Of a stretch of DNA of 48,506 bases, positions 7,091 through 15,767 are shown piece after piece (the stretch's first letter is position 1; the number at the start of each line of letters is the position of its first letter). A program made the position numbers and the translations under genes. The stretch lies in NCBI GenBank assembly GCA_964366455.1, contig CAYISZ010000007.1, positions 1 through 48,506 on the forward strand, read 5' to 3'. This DNA is from CAZLQR01 sp964366455. GTDB lineage: Bacteria > Patescibacteriota > Microgenomatia > UBA1406 > GWC2-37-13. A model generated the notes under the pieces. That model was not told where the DNA came from. It searched no databases and saw only the letters and a program-made list of their open reading frames with translations.

Positions 7091-8548
7091 TTGGAAACGA
7101 TCGTAAGGTTCTCGCAAGTCTCCTTTGACTTTGGGCACAACAAGACCATCATAGACAATGTAAGTTTTTCAGTCCGTAAAGGGATGAAGGTTGCTCTAAT
7201 GGGTCAAAACGGTGCTGGAAAAAGTACACTTTTCAAATTAATTACTAGAAAACTTGTCCCTACAGATGGCACTATTAATATAGACAAACGACTTGTCGTT
7301 GCAACTGCCCACCAGGTAATTCCACCTGAGGAAATGGCTTTAACTGTTGAACAGTATTTTCAAAAATATTTAGGAAATGTTGAACTTCACGAACTGAAGA
7401 AAAAATTAAGCTCTGTGCTCGATGTAGTGAATCTTAAAGCTCCATTAGAAAAAATAATTAAATCTTTTTCCGGTGGACAGCAGGCTCGTCTACTTCTTGC
7501 ATCCGCTCTTATTCAAGAACCAGATCTTCTACTTCTTGATGAGCCGACTAATAATCTGGATTATACCGGTATATTGCATCTTACCGACTTCCTCACAAAC
7601 TACACTAAAAGTGTAATTGTTATTTCACATGATGCTGAGTTTCTTAATGCATTTACCGAAGGGGTTTTGTATCTTGACAGTCACACCAAAAAAATTGAGC
7701 AGTACGCTGGCAACTACAACGACGTACTCGAGCAAATTGAACTAAGAATAGAAAGAGAGCGTAGACAAAACGCTCAAATGGAAAGAGGAATACAAGAAAA
7801 TAAAGACAAATCTAATTTCTTTGCACACAAAGGAGGCAGAATGCGTTTGGTCGCAAAAAAAATGCGCGAAAAGGCCGAAGAGATGGAAGCCTCTAAAGTT
7901 GCCGTAAGACGCGAGGATAAAACCATTCGTCAATTTACTATCCCCGCTCAGGAAGATCTAGTGAATGAGTTTCTCAAGATAACATCCGTAACAATAATGA
8001 AAGACCATAAGGAAGTTACTAAGGATGTAAGAGTTTTTCTAGAAAAAAATAAACACCTACTTATTGCTGGACCAAACGGAATTGGAAAGTCCACTTTCAT
8101 AGAGTCTTTAATAAGTGGTACTGCCAAAGGAGTAACCATGAGCACTGGAATTCGTGTCGGTACTTATAGACAAGACTTCTCTTCTCTAAATCCCGATGAG
8201 ACTGTTTATGAATCGCTATCCAGAACAATGAAGGAAGCTACCGGAAAGATCTATGAACAAGAAATACGCATTGTCGCATCGGGTTTCCTTATTACAAATG
8301 AATATATTCATTCAAAAATTGGCAAACTATCGGAGGGTCAAAAAGGACTCGTCTCATTTGCCCAGTTAGTACTGCAAAGGCCAGGTCTTCTTATTCTTGA
8401 TGAGCCAACGAATCATATCAACTTCCGTCATCTTCCAAGAATTGCTCAAGCACTTGATTCTTACAAAGGTATGATGATTTTCGTCTCCCACGTTCCAGAG
8501 TTTGTCGCTCAAATCAGAATCGATGAGGTATTGGACCTTGAAGATTGA
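7091..8548 (+). CDS. ABC-F family ATPase
   Basis: Duplicated-ATPase ABC-F protein of 485 residues, a ribosome-associated factor or antibiotic-resistance/translation factor. Domain 1: Walker A GQNGAGKST (~residues 38-46), signature FSGGQQARLLLASAL, Walker B LLLLDEPTNNLD. A charged linker follows (RERRQNAQMERGIQENKDKS). Domain 2: Walker A GPNGIGKST, LSEGQKGLVSFAQLVL, LLILDEPTNHINF. Two departures in domain 2 are visible: LSEGQ for LSGGQ, and HINF where HLD is usual. It has no membrane segments. It starts at TTG; no in-frame ATG precedes Walker A. It ends 3 bp from the convergent recF stop. Confidence 0.9.
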   Translation: METIVRFSQVSFDFGHNKTIIDNVSFSVRKGMKVALMGQNGAGKSTLFKLITRKLVPTDGTINIDKRLVVATAHQVIPPEEMALTVEQYFQKYLGNVELHELKKKLSSVLDVVNLKAPLEKIIKSFSGGQQARLLLASALIQEPDLLLLDEPTNNLDYTGILHLTDFLTNYTKSVIVISHDAEFLNAFTEGVLYLDSHTKKIEQYAGNYNDVLEQIELRIERERRQNAQMERGIQENKDKSNFFAHKGGRMRLVAKKMREKAEEMEASKVAVRREDKTIRQFTIPAQEDLVNEFLKITSVTIMKDHKEVTKDVRVFLEKNKHLLIAGPNGIGKSTFIESLISGTAKGVTMSTGIRVGTYRQDFSSLNPDETVYESLSRTMKEATGKIYEQEIRIVASGFLITNEYIHSKIGKLSEGQKGLVSFAQLVLQRPGLLILDEPTNHINFRHLPRIAQALDSYKGMMIFVSHVPEFVAQIRIDEVLDLED

Positions 8549-8551
8549 GGT

Positions 8552-9616
8552 TTAAAGTCGAATAATTTTTGAAGGAATACTGTGTTTTTTTGCAAGATTC
8601 ACGATTTCCATATCTGTAGTTGAGGCAATTGTTTGATACTGTTTAACAAGATCAAGTATCAGTTCTTTGTTTGTACTATCAAATTCCGAGAAAACATCGT
8701 CAAGAAGCAAAATCGGATCAAACTTAGAAACTTCCTGAAAGTATCGTATCTCCCCCAACTTAAGCCACATCAGAGCTAATCGCTGCTCGCTTCTGGAGCC
8801 GAACTTCTGAACATTCTCCTCTTGCTTATCTTTTTTCTCAGTAAGGAAAACTTGAAAATCATCTTTTTGTGGTCCGAACATTGTACGCCGAGTTTTAAGT
8901 TCTAACTCAGCATACTTTTCTATCTGACTCTGACTAAATTCATTCTTAAGATACTCGATACGAAATTTCTTACTGTCGATCGACTGATTTTTATTAAGAA
9001 AGTCGCAGTATTTCTGACGAACCATAGTTACATAAGTAGCGCTTTGTGTACAGACCTCGTTCCAATAAGAAATTTCATCAATTAACTTTTTTGCATCTTC
9101 AAAATTCTCGAGAATCTTATTTCTTCTTCGCATCGCTCTCTCGTATGCGTCTAGATTTTTTTTGTATTGGTAATCAAACTGAGAAATCAATTTGTCAAAA
9201 TAAGATCTTCTTTTGTTTGGCGATCCGGTCAACATCTCAATATGTTCTGGAGCAAAAAGAACAACACCGCGTGGTTCTTGTCTATACTGTCGCAACTGTT
9301 TCTGGGTTTTGTTTATAAAAAATGATTTTTTATATCCTAACTCATAGCGAACTAGACCAACCTTACAAGATATTTTTCCAGACGCATCGGTAAAAACCCC
9401 TTCCACATAGGCGCTCGCTTTATCGCCAAAAAGCACCAACTCCTCTTCCCTACTTTCTCTGAATCCAGTACCGTGAACCAAAAAATATACCGCCTCAAGA
9501 CAGTTTGTCTTACCCTTAGCATTGTCGCCAATAAAGACCGTTAGCCTTTCACCTATATCAAAAGATGAGTCCTTAATGTTTCTGAAGTTGTGAAGTCCCA
9601 AAGATGCAAGACGCAT
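8552..9616 (-). CDS. recF: DNA replication/repair protein RecF
   Basis: SMC-like ATPase that loads RecA at single-strand gaps. 354 residues, normal for RecF. Motifs: MRLASLGLHNFRNIKD, Walker A GDNAKGKTN (~residues 30-38), the RecF text PEHIEMLTGSPNKRRSYFD, FGPQKDDF, the signature-like SRSEQRLALMWLKLGEI and Walker B PILLLDDVFSEFD. It is not beside dnaA, dnaN or gyrB, its usual company. TATAAT (9629-9624) stands seven bases before the ATG, so the transcript is probably leaderless. Confidence 0.95.
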   Translation of the reverse strand: MRLASLGLHNFRNIKDSSFDIGERLTVFIGDNAKGKTNCLEAVYFLVHGTGFRESREEELVLFGDKASAYVEGVFTDASGKISCKVGLVRYELGYKKSFFINKTQKQLRQYRQEPRGVVLFAPEHIEMLTGSPNKRRSYFDKLISQFDYQYKKNLDAYERAMRRRNKILENFEDAKKLIDEISYWNEVCTQSATYVTMVRQKYCDFLNKNQSIDSKKFRIEYLKNEFSQSQIEKYAELELKTRRTMFGPQKDDFQVFLTEKKDKQEENVQKFGSRSEQRLALMWLKLGEIRYFQEVSKFDPILLLDDVFSEFDSTNKELILDLVKQYQTIASTTDMEIVNLAKKHSIPSKIIRL

Positions 9617-9647
9617 AGACCAGATTATACTGAAATACTTGAGTAAT

Positions 9648-10361
9648 CTACGGAGTTATTGTGGTTCCAACGAAAGACTTTTCACCGTTTATGATTTTGT
9701 TTAAGTTATCGAACTTTTCTCCATTAGCAATCACCACCGTCAGTCCAAGTTCTTTTGCAAGTCTTGCTGCCACTGGATCAAACGGAACGTTGCTTCCAGG
9801 TTTCCATTCTTTGGGAACTAATTTAGAAAAATCGTCCCAGTTAATTTTCTCGATTGGTTTGGCTTTGGCGTTAATGTTTGGGTCGCTGTCATATACGAAG
9901 TCCACATTTGATAGGTTAACAATTAAGGTAGCTCCATAGTCTCGGGCTAAAATAACCGCATCATAGTCTGTGGACCATCCAGGCTTCCAACCAGTACCAA
10001 TTACGATTGGTTCATGCCAGTTTACCAGTCTATGCGCGTAGTCCTCAATTATTCTTGGATGTGCAATGTCTTGAAAAATAGTTCTTAGTAGATGTCCGTT
10101 AAGGCGCGTCGCATGAATACCAAGCCAATCAAGATCCTCATCAGTCAATGTACCTATTACCGCTTGTCCAGCGTCTCTGTAGGTTCTAGAAATGCGACCA
10201 CCACCTGATACAAGAAAAAAGCGCTTACCTTTATTTACATGCTCACGAATACAAGTATTGAGATTTTTGAGAAATGAAGTGTTGATGCCACCATTTGGAA
10301 CAATTAAACTTCCTCCGACCGAAAGTACAATTGGTTTAATGTCAGAGTCTACTTCATTCAT
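9648..10361 (-). CDS. pyrH: UMP kinase, archaeal-type
   Basis: Amino-acid-kinase-fold UMP kinase (UMP + ATP to UDP) for pyrimidine nucleotide synthesis. 237 residues. It has LSVGGSL at the N-terminus, FFLVSGGGRISRTYRDAG, the acceptor-site region TGWKPGWSTDYDAVILARD, and VDFVYDSDPN. The GGGRxxRxYRDAG and GWxPGWSTDYDA text is that of archaeal UMP kinases rather than the E. coli form. It is a lone gene with TACAAT nine bases upstream. Another amino-acid-kinase specificity is unlikely. Confidence 0.85.
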   Translation of the reverse strand: MNEVDSDIKPIVLSVGGSLIVPNGGINTSFLKNLNTCIREHVNKGKRFFLVSGGGRISRTYRDAGQAVIGTLTDEDLDWLGIHATRLNGHLLRTIFQDIAHPRIIEDYAHRLVNWHEPIVIGTGWKPGWSTDYDAVILARDYGATLIVNLSNVDFVYDSDPNINAKAKPIEKINWDDFSKLVPKEWKPGSNVPFDPVAARLAKELGLTVVIANGEKFDNLNKIINGEKSFVGTTITP

Positions 10362-10399
10362 TATTGTTGTATTGTACGCAATTGTGGTTAATTACACAA

Positions 10400-10735
10400 T
10401 TAAAAAATCTCTGTACCTAATCCAAATATTTTTGAGACAAACTGCACAACTAAAAAGGCTACAGCTAAAAGAACGACGCCAACAATTCCTGACGTTATCT
10501 TGGCACGTGCCGATTTTATTTTTTCCGGATTACCTCGTGATGTCATCAAATCGAATCCCCCCCAGATAAAAACAAAAAGTAGGACAACCAAAGAAAATCC
10601 ATACACAAACGGCATTATCTGATTTACTAAATCTGCTGGAGTAGAGATGTAGGTTCTACCATCAAACTGCTTTGCAGGTCCACAAATTTTCTGACCGCTT
10701 ACGGTAACGCACTGCGCTAGTAATACTCCCATCAT
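10400..10735 (-). CDS. Type IV secretion pilin-like (VirB2/TrbC-like) membrane protein
   Basis: A 111-residue protein with an N-terminal hydrophobic stretch ending near VTVSGQ and two C-terminal membrane helices (about residues 42-63 and 80-103). Between them is a short basic loop, TSRGNPEKIKSARAKI. This loop-and-helix pattern is that of the T4SS_pilin family common in Patescibacteria. It recurs in three more proteins here (14850-15737, 32218-32526, 32530-32892). Its ATG overlaps the stop of the M50-like gene. Confidence 0.8.
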   Translation of the reverse strand: MMGVLLAQCVTVSGQKICGPAKQFDGRTYISTPADLVNQIMPFVYGFSLVVLLFVFIWGGFDLMTSRGNPEKIKSARAKITSGIVGVVLLAVAFLVVQFVSKIFGLGTEIF

Positions 10736-11391
10736 CTTTGAAATCTCAAAATTAACTTTAACACCATAATCATACCACCATTTAAAAGAAGCGAGAAGAT
10801 TAGAAAGGAATTCGCAATTGAGAAAAATTGCGAAAGTTTATTTATATCGAGTACTGCAATAAAGGGACTTAAATCAACTTTTAGTACAGCGAAAGAAATT
10901 CCGGCGATAACAAAAATTGGAATAACATAAACCAAATCAATTAAATCTTGCTTTGATGAAAACATTGTTGATGATATTGTAAAGACAATGTATGAAAAAA
11001 GTGCAGTAATCCAAAAGTTCATATACAGAAATTTAAATGCATCAATTAACCAGAATGCGTAAAGAGCTGCGAAAAAAGGAGCGATTCCAACAATCAGACC
11101 TCTAACCACATCTTTTTTTTCATATGTTACTGTTCCGAGCTTTAAGGTATTTCCTCTAATTTTGGGAATTAAAGAAATGTCGCGAACCCTTAGACCCAAA
11201 ACCATCGCCATTACAAGGTGGGACATCTCATGAAGAGCGGTTCCTGGAAAGTAAAGTAGAGCCATCATGCGATAAGCTGCGTGAGGATGTCTTAGAAATC
11301 GGGAAAAAAAATGAAAGCAGGTATCAATTGTTTTGCGAGAAACAAAAAAGAGGGCAAGTGACAAAATGAAAAATAATGCTATTTGACTCAT
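10732..11391 (-). CDS. M50-like membrane metalloprotease
   Basis: A 219-residue multi-pass membrane protein. HEMSH (~residue 54-58, in GTALHEMSHLVMAMVLG) is the HExxH zinc motif placed in a helix, as in site-2-protease/M50 relatives. A second metal ligand (DG or DP near the C-terminus in classic M50) is not obvious, so it may be a divergent or inactive member. It is coupled by four-base overlaps to the tail-rich membrane protein upstream and the pilin-like protein downstream, which hints at processing of one of them. Confidence 0.7.
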   Translation of the reverse strand: MSQIALFFILSLALFFVSRKTIDTCFHFFSRFLRHPHAAYRMMALLYFPGTALHEMSHLVMAMVLGLRVRDISLIPKIRGNTLKLGTVTYEKKDVVRGLIVGIAPFFAALYAFWLIDAFKFLYMNFWITALFSYIVFTISSTMFSSKQDLIDLVYVIPIFVIAGISFAVLKVDLSPFIAVLDINKLSQFFSIANSFLIFSLLLNGGMIMVLKLILRFQR

Positions 11392-11732
11392 GGAGTAATT
11401 GTTACACTCGGCGATGCTATCGGAGTAACCGTTGCCTGCATTACCGGTGGAATAGCGGATGAAGTTGCCGACGGCGCTACGGAAGGGGTCACCGACAACT
11501 GATTACTGACCGCTGATTTCTCAACAACCGCTTCTACTGTTTTAGGAGTAGTGGTATTTGTAGGAATGTTTGCTTTATTTTCTTCCTGCTGTTTTTGCGC
11601 TATCAAAAACCACATCAACGCTCCAAGTAAGACGGTAATAACTAAGGCAACGATAATTAGAACCGTGTTTACGTTGACCGCCCCTTTGCCCTGTGCTGTT
11701 GATGTTGGTAGTGGAGTAAAGTTGGCTGACAT
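11388..11732 (-). CDS. Single-pass membrane protein with Thr/Pro-rich tail
   Basis: A 114-residue protein: short polar N-terminus, one membrane helix (about residues 22-45, VNTVLIIVALVITVLLGALMW), then a Thr/Ser/Pro-rich tail ending VTPIASPSVTITP. It looks like a surface stalk with no catalytic motif. It is first in the operon with the M50-like and pilin-like genes. The promoter is TTGACA (11766-11761), 16 bp, CACAAT (11744-11739), then six bases to the ATG. Confidence 0.7.
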   Translation of the reverse strand: MSANFTPLPTSTAQGKGAVNVNTVLIIVALVITVLLGALMWFLIAQKQQEENKANIPTNTTTPKTVEAVVEKSAVSNQLSVTPSVAPSATSSAIPPVMQATVTPIASPSVTITP

Positions 11733-11833
11733 CTAATCATTGTGACGAATTTTTAATGATTTGTCAAAGAAAACTGAGCTTTATGGACACTCCTTCGTCC
11801 CTAAAAAGCGGAACTATGGCGGGCAAGGCTTTC

Positions 11834-11864
11834 GACCTTATAGACCTTATGGACTTTATAGACC
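11834..11864. repeat. 9-bp tandem repeat
   Basis: GACCTTATA, GACCTTATG and GACTTTATA follow each other, then GACC. They lie in the divergent gap between the Thr/Pro-tail protein and the NlpC/P60 gene. No function is apparent. Confidence 0.6.
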
Positions 11865-11891
11865 GTCGCTTGTAATATGTATATATATTCT

Positions 11892-13073
11892 ATGAACCGA
11901 ACTTTCGTCGTCATCATTTCTGTAGCTACCGTACTGTTAGTTGTACTTTTGATTGCGCTTTCAATCTTTCGATCCAGTTCTCAAACAACCGAGCAAGCAA
12001 CTATTACCGAGGTTGTCATCCCAACAACATCTCCAAATAATCAAATTGTTTCAAACTCTTCCAGCAGCATAAAATCGAATGATGAAATTCAGCTGAACAC
12101 CTCAGACACCAGCGCAGTAGATAACACAGTAAAAAAATTGCCAATAGACACAGATTTACTTAAAGTTGAGTACTCAGATTTATTAGATACTTTTTATATC
12201 CAAAATAATGCCACTGACGAAGCACAACTCAATCAATTTCTGGAGGAAAACAATCTACTAAATCTGTACAAGTCTCATCCTAAATTCTTCAAATTTACTA
12301 AACAGAATCCTAAAGATGAAAAGGACGAAGATGAGTTCGCATTTGTAGGTGAAAACGGTCTAAGTGAATCGCTACCTGAATCTCCTACTGTATTGACCGA
12401 TCAACAAAAACAGCTTGAGGTAGCTAAGGGTTTTCTTGGGCTAATGTTCGATTATACTCTACCTACCCCAACTCCAATAACTCCAACACAATCGTCTGAA
12501 GGTAACATTGGTACGCAACCAATTAGTGGTACGTTTGTTCCCGCAAGTTGTAACAGTGTAGTTGGGAATGAAAAGATTGTGTGCTCTGCTCTAAAGTACA
12601 CCGGAATTCGTTACGGATTTAGTTCCTCAGCAAGAGGCAATGAACAGTCCAAGAAAACATGGGGAGTAATTTCAAAGGGTCAAAACGGCCACAATCCAGC
12701 GCAATGGATAGCACAAAGAATTCCGGGGGGCGACAATGATTTTCTAGAGTGTAGTGGATATGTAGCAGTTGCAATTTATGATGCATTTGGAGTTGTGGCA
12801 GACCATTGTTCAGTTGCTTATTACGGAGCTCAGTACTTTAAGAAAATAGATATAAATACCGCTAGGCCTGGGGACCTGCTAATTAAGGGAACGGGATGCG
12901 CCACTAGTGGTGGGGGTGGCCATATTGGAATATTTGTGAAAAGGTTGCCAAACGGAAGAATTCAGACTTTAGAATCGACTCCACGGGGTTCGGGTAGAAC
13001 TGGCTACTACGAAGTGGCCCCAACTTTTTTCGACAAAGCAGTTCGCTATACAGGGCCCGGCTCAACACCATGA
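11892..13073 (+). CDS. Membrane-anchored NlpC/P60-type peptidoglycan hydrolase
   Basis: An N-terminal membrane anchor (FVVIISVATVLLVVLLIALSIF) is followed by a ~160-residue polar, Thr/Pro-containing stalk and a C-terminal NlpC/P60-like cysteine peptidase domain. Catalytic candidates are Cys in FLECSGYVAVAIYDAFG and His in GGGGHIGIFVKR. The spacing, PGDLL before the His, and the third residue region TLEST fit the family. Such enzymes cut peptide cross-links in peptidoglycan. Its position before a VirB6-like gene suggests a VirB1-like role, opening the wall for a secretion apparatus. ATG 11892 is chosen because TATATA (11880-11885) is six bases upstream; ATG 11877 is the alternative. Confidence 0.8.
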   Translation: MNRTFVVIISVATVLLVVLLIALSIFRSSSQTTEQATITEVVIPTTSPNNQIVSNSSSSIKSNDEIQLNTSDTSAVDNTVKKLPIDTDLLKVEYSDLLDTFYIQNNATDEAQLNQFLEENNLLNLYKSHPKFFKFTKQNPKDEKDEDEFAFVGENGLSESLPESPTVLTDQQKQLEVAKGFLGLMFDYTLPTPTPITPTQSSEGNIGTQPISGTFVPASCNSVVGNEKIVCSALKYTGIRYGFSSSARGNEQSKKTWGVISKGQNGHNPAQWIAQRIPGGDNDFLECSGYVAVAIYDAFGVVADHCSVAYYGAQYFKKIDINTARPGDLLIKGTGCATSGGGGHIGIFVKRLPNGRIQTLESTPRGSGRTGYYEVAPTFFDKAVRYTGPGSTP

Positions 13074-13091
13074 AAATATCAATCTCCATAA

Positions 13092-13121
13092 TTGACATCT
13101 TAAGCTCAAATTCATTAGAAT
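13092..13121 (+). promoter_or_regulatory. Promoter of the VirB6-like gene
   Basis: TTGACA (13092-13097), 18-bp spacer, TAGAAT (13116-13121), then six bases to ATG 13128. The VirB6-like gene therefore has its own leaderless start 54 bp after the NlpC/P60 stop. Confidence 0.75.
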
Positions 13122-13127
13122 GATTTA

Positions 13128-14696
13128 ATGAAAGCGCTACTTCGATCCGCCCACTCGCTTCTCACGCTCGTTGGAAGAGTGGCTTTGGTTGTTAGCGTTT
13201 TGGTGGTAATCATCAGTACGTTTACATTCTTCATTTCAAAAGACAAAGCAACGATAGACTTGGGTCTTAGTTTAAAAGAAACTCGTTCTGAATTTTATCA
13301 AATATTTAATAATCCAGAACTCAAAAAAACTAAAGAGAATAGGCAGATGTTAGCTATTTATCGAACATCTGTTTGCGGTCTTGTTGGAGAAGGTTGTACT
13401 AACAATCCCACAGATGGTGACAAAAACATAAATAGTAGCTTGTTCGGTATGATAGGTGGAGCCCTGGCTTACCCATTCAGCAACGCTCCAGCTTCAGGAA
13501 TGTACTGGACACGTATGGGGTTGGAAGACGTGGGATTTATCCCAAAAACATATGCTGCCCAGGGAATTGGTTTTTCTGGCCTATACCCGATAATTTCCAT
13601 TTGGAAAATAATGCGCGACGCTGCTCTTTTGATTATAGTTTTGGTAATTGTGTCAATCGGTTTTCTAATAATGTTTAGGGTTAAAATTAACGCCCAAACA
13701 ATTGTCACACTCGAAAACAGTCTCCCACGTATAGTTATAGCCCTCATACTGATCGTGTTTTCTTTTCCTCTGGCCGGCTTCATGATCGATATGATGTATG
13801 TAGTAAGCGCTCTTGCAATATCACTCTTGTCAGCAAATACAGCTTACAGTATCGCACCAGGACCATATCAGGCAATGTTATTTGGAGGAGGTTCTGGAAA
13901 ATTATTTGACATGATATTCTGGAACAGTGATGCGCTAAATATAGGGCAAGCATTATTTTCAATAATGCCACTTGCTGTAAATCTGACCGTTCGCGTAAGT
14001 CTGATAATTGCCGCAAATTTTTTTCTCTTTAAAATGTTTCCTAGTCCTGTTAAAGTAGCGGGTGAAAGCATATTAATTCCAGTCGTAAACACTGTTAAAG
14101 ACCATATTATTGCTTTTGTCTTTGTGACTTTGGCAGCTATACTTGCTCCACTAATTTTAAGCTTACTTATAATACTTCTAACAGGTCTAGCGGTCTTTAT
14201 AAGATTATTTATAGCAATATTTAAAGCATATATAAAGATTTTATTACGAATAATATTCTCACCACTTATACTGATGCTTGAAGCGATTCCTGGCAGAAAA
14301 ATGTTCTCTAATTGGATGAGGGGTCTCGTTGGGGATTTATTAATCATTCCTATAACGGTCGTTTTTGCAATGGTGTCTACAATAATTGTAAATATTCCAA
14401 GAGAAGCTGGCGTGCTTTGGCAACCCCCATTCATTCACACTTCACCTGCGCGGGCAATTTACGTTTTAATAGGTATGGGAATTCTTTATGCTATTCCAAA
14501 CATACATAAAATGGCGAAGCAATTTATAGGTATAAAAGAACAGCCTTCTGGAATGGGTCTTGGACTATTTATGGGTGGAATTACGGGAGTTGGTGGTACG
14601 GCAATGGAGCAGTTCTCTAAGCTGGGAGGAGTAGGCCACGCACTGTCTATGTTTGAAAAAGGGAAACCACTGGGTAAACTCATTGGCAGAAAGTAG
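13128..14696 (+). CDS. VirB6/TrbL-like polytopic membrane protein
   Basis: A 522-residue inner-membrane protein: one N-terminal helix, an extracytoplasmic loop with two cysteines (SVCGLVGEGC), then about seven more helices. The block RDAALLIIVLVIVSIGFLIM, SLPRIVIALILIVFSFPLAG and later ILAPLILSLLIILL is typical of the VirB6/TrbL channel component of Patescibacterial type IV secretion-like systems. A cytoplasmic Gly-rich tail closes it. Pilin-like genes flank it, but no VirB4 or VirD4 ATPase lies in the window. The export or uptake substrate is unknown. Confidence 0.75.
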   Translation: MKALLRSAHSLLTLVGRVALVVSVLVVIISTFTFFISKDKATIDLGLSLKETRSEFYQIFNNPELKKTKENRQMLAIYRTSVCGLVGEGCTNNPTDGDKNINSSLFGMIGGALAYPFSNAPASGMYWTRMGLEDVGFIPKTYAAQGIGFSGLYPIISIWKIMRDAALLIIVLVIVSIGFLIMFRVKINAQTIVTLENSLPRIVIALILIVFSFPLAGFMIDMMYVVSALAISLLSANTAYSIAPGPYQAMLFGGGSGKLFDMIFWNSDALNIGQALFSIMPLAVNLTVRVSLIIAANFFLFKMFPSPVKVAGESILIPVVNTVKDHIIAFVFVTLAAILAPLILSLLIILLTGLAVFIRLFIAIFKAYIKILLRIIFSPLILMLEAIPGRKMFSNWMRGLVGDLLIIPITVVFAMVSTIIVNIPREAGVLWQPPFIHTSPARAIYVLIGMGILYAIPNIHKMAKQFIGIKEQPSGMGLGLFMGGITGVGGTAMEQFSKLGGVGHALSMFEKGKPLGKLIGRK

Positions 14697-14849
14697 ACTA
14701 CATAACTCTTGACTCTTATTTCCAATGCCTATTATCCGCAGTGTTCGGCTCCCTTGACGATACTTTCGCGACTAGTGACAACGTCTGGGAATTCTGTATC
14801 TAACGCTTTCCAAACATGAGAAGATACTTAAAGTGTATTTAGTAGTTAC

Positions 14850-15737
14850 TTAAGAGGTAGGGACTAATCGATTTATCACTGGGAATGGTTTTTGGGAAGG
14901 CGATGTAGATGTTACGTGCCCATAAGCTAACCCTGGGATTCTGAGTATATCTACTCCGATCACCTTAAGTATAAGAACAGAGAATATGACAAGTAAAAGT
15001 CCGGTTATACAAGCTCGTAACATTTCCTTGGCCTTCTTAATCTTTTCTGGATTACCACGGGATGTTTGAAGAATGAAAGCTGCATAAAGTATACAAATCA
15101 AAGCAGATGCTCCAGCAATACCCAACATAAGATTGAAAATAGCACTCCTAACAAAGGCTCCAACTTGATTTGTAGGAATACATCCAAGCCCGGTCCAAAC
15201 GCCTTTATTATTAGCACACGCCACACAACTACCATATTCTGACTTACTGGAAGCAGAGCTTGTTAGAAATTCATCACATAGGATCCTTGACGAGGCTTCT
15301 TTTAATTTACAGATGCAGGAAGTTGCGCTTGAATTCGTAGTTGGTACACCAGACGTGCACGGATTCATAGTAGAACTAGCGGTCTGGCCAACTTGAACAA
15401 CCTTGTCGACACCCAATAAGCCAACCACTACATTTGCGGGGACGTTAATAATATCTGAAATACAGGCTTTAGGATTGCTTCCGAAAGGATTAGGAATCTC
15501 TAGACAGGCAAAGTCAGGAAGCAAATCTCGTGTAGTAGTATTATCAACATCTGATACTTTGCAACATCGATTGGCAAATGGACTTTCAGCTACTCCACAA
15601 GTGACTCCGGAGATGTCGGAGGTGTTGCCTGTCAAACTGCCCAAAGCTGGATCATCAACATTCTGAGCAGTAACGCTGAAAACAAGGGTGAATGCTAAAA
15701 TTAGACTAAATAGGATTTGAAATATAAGCTTCTTCAT
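14850..15737 (-). CDS. Secreted Cys-rich protein with T4SS-pilin-like C-terminus
   Basis: 295 residues. A signal peptide (MKKLIFQILFSLILAFTLV) precedes a ~170-residue exported region rich in cysteines (for example NRCCKVSD, SCICKLKE, CVACAN). Two C-terminal helices (ASALICILYAAFILQ, ITGLLLVIFSVLILKVIG) flank TSRGNPEKIKKAKEML, nearly identical to the loop of the 10400-10735 pilin-like protein. So it reads as a pilin-like module fused to a disulfide-stabilised ectodomain. It could be a minor pilus or tip component. VKOR at the right end of the window could supply the disulfides. Confidence 0.75.
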   Translation of the reverse strand: MKKLIFQILFSLILAFTLVFSVTAQNVDDPALGSLTGNTSDISGVTCGVAESPFANRCCKVSDVDNTTTRDLLPDFACLEIPNPFGSNPKACISDIINVPANVVVGLLGVDKVVQVGQTASSTMNPCTSGVPTTNSSATSCICKLKEASSRILCDEFLTSSASSKSEYGSCVACANNKGVWTGLGCIPTNQVGAFVRSAIFNLMLGIAGASALICILYAAFILQTSRGNPEKIKKAKEMLRACITGLLLVIFSVLILKVIGVDILRIPGLAYGHVTSTSPSQKPFPVINRLVPTS

Positions 15738-15767
15738 ATTTTTATGATTTCATAGTTCAAATTGAAT

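Noticed and set aside
13868..14434. 188-codon frame antisense to the VirB6-like gene
   Set aside because: It mirrors the hydrophobic codons of the real gene, gives an improbable Ile/Thr/Lys composition, and has no start signal of the type used here.
14697..14849. Small gene or RNA between the VirB6-like and pilin-fusion genes
   Set aside because: No frame longer than a few codons, no hairpin with a T-run and no promoter pair stand out.
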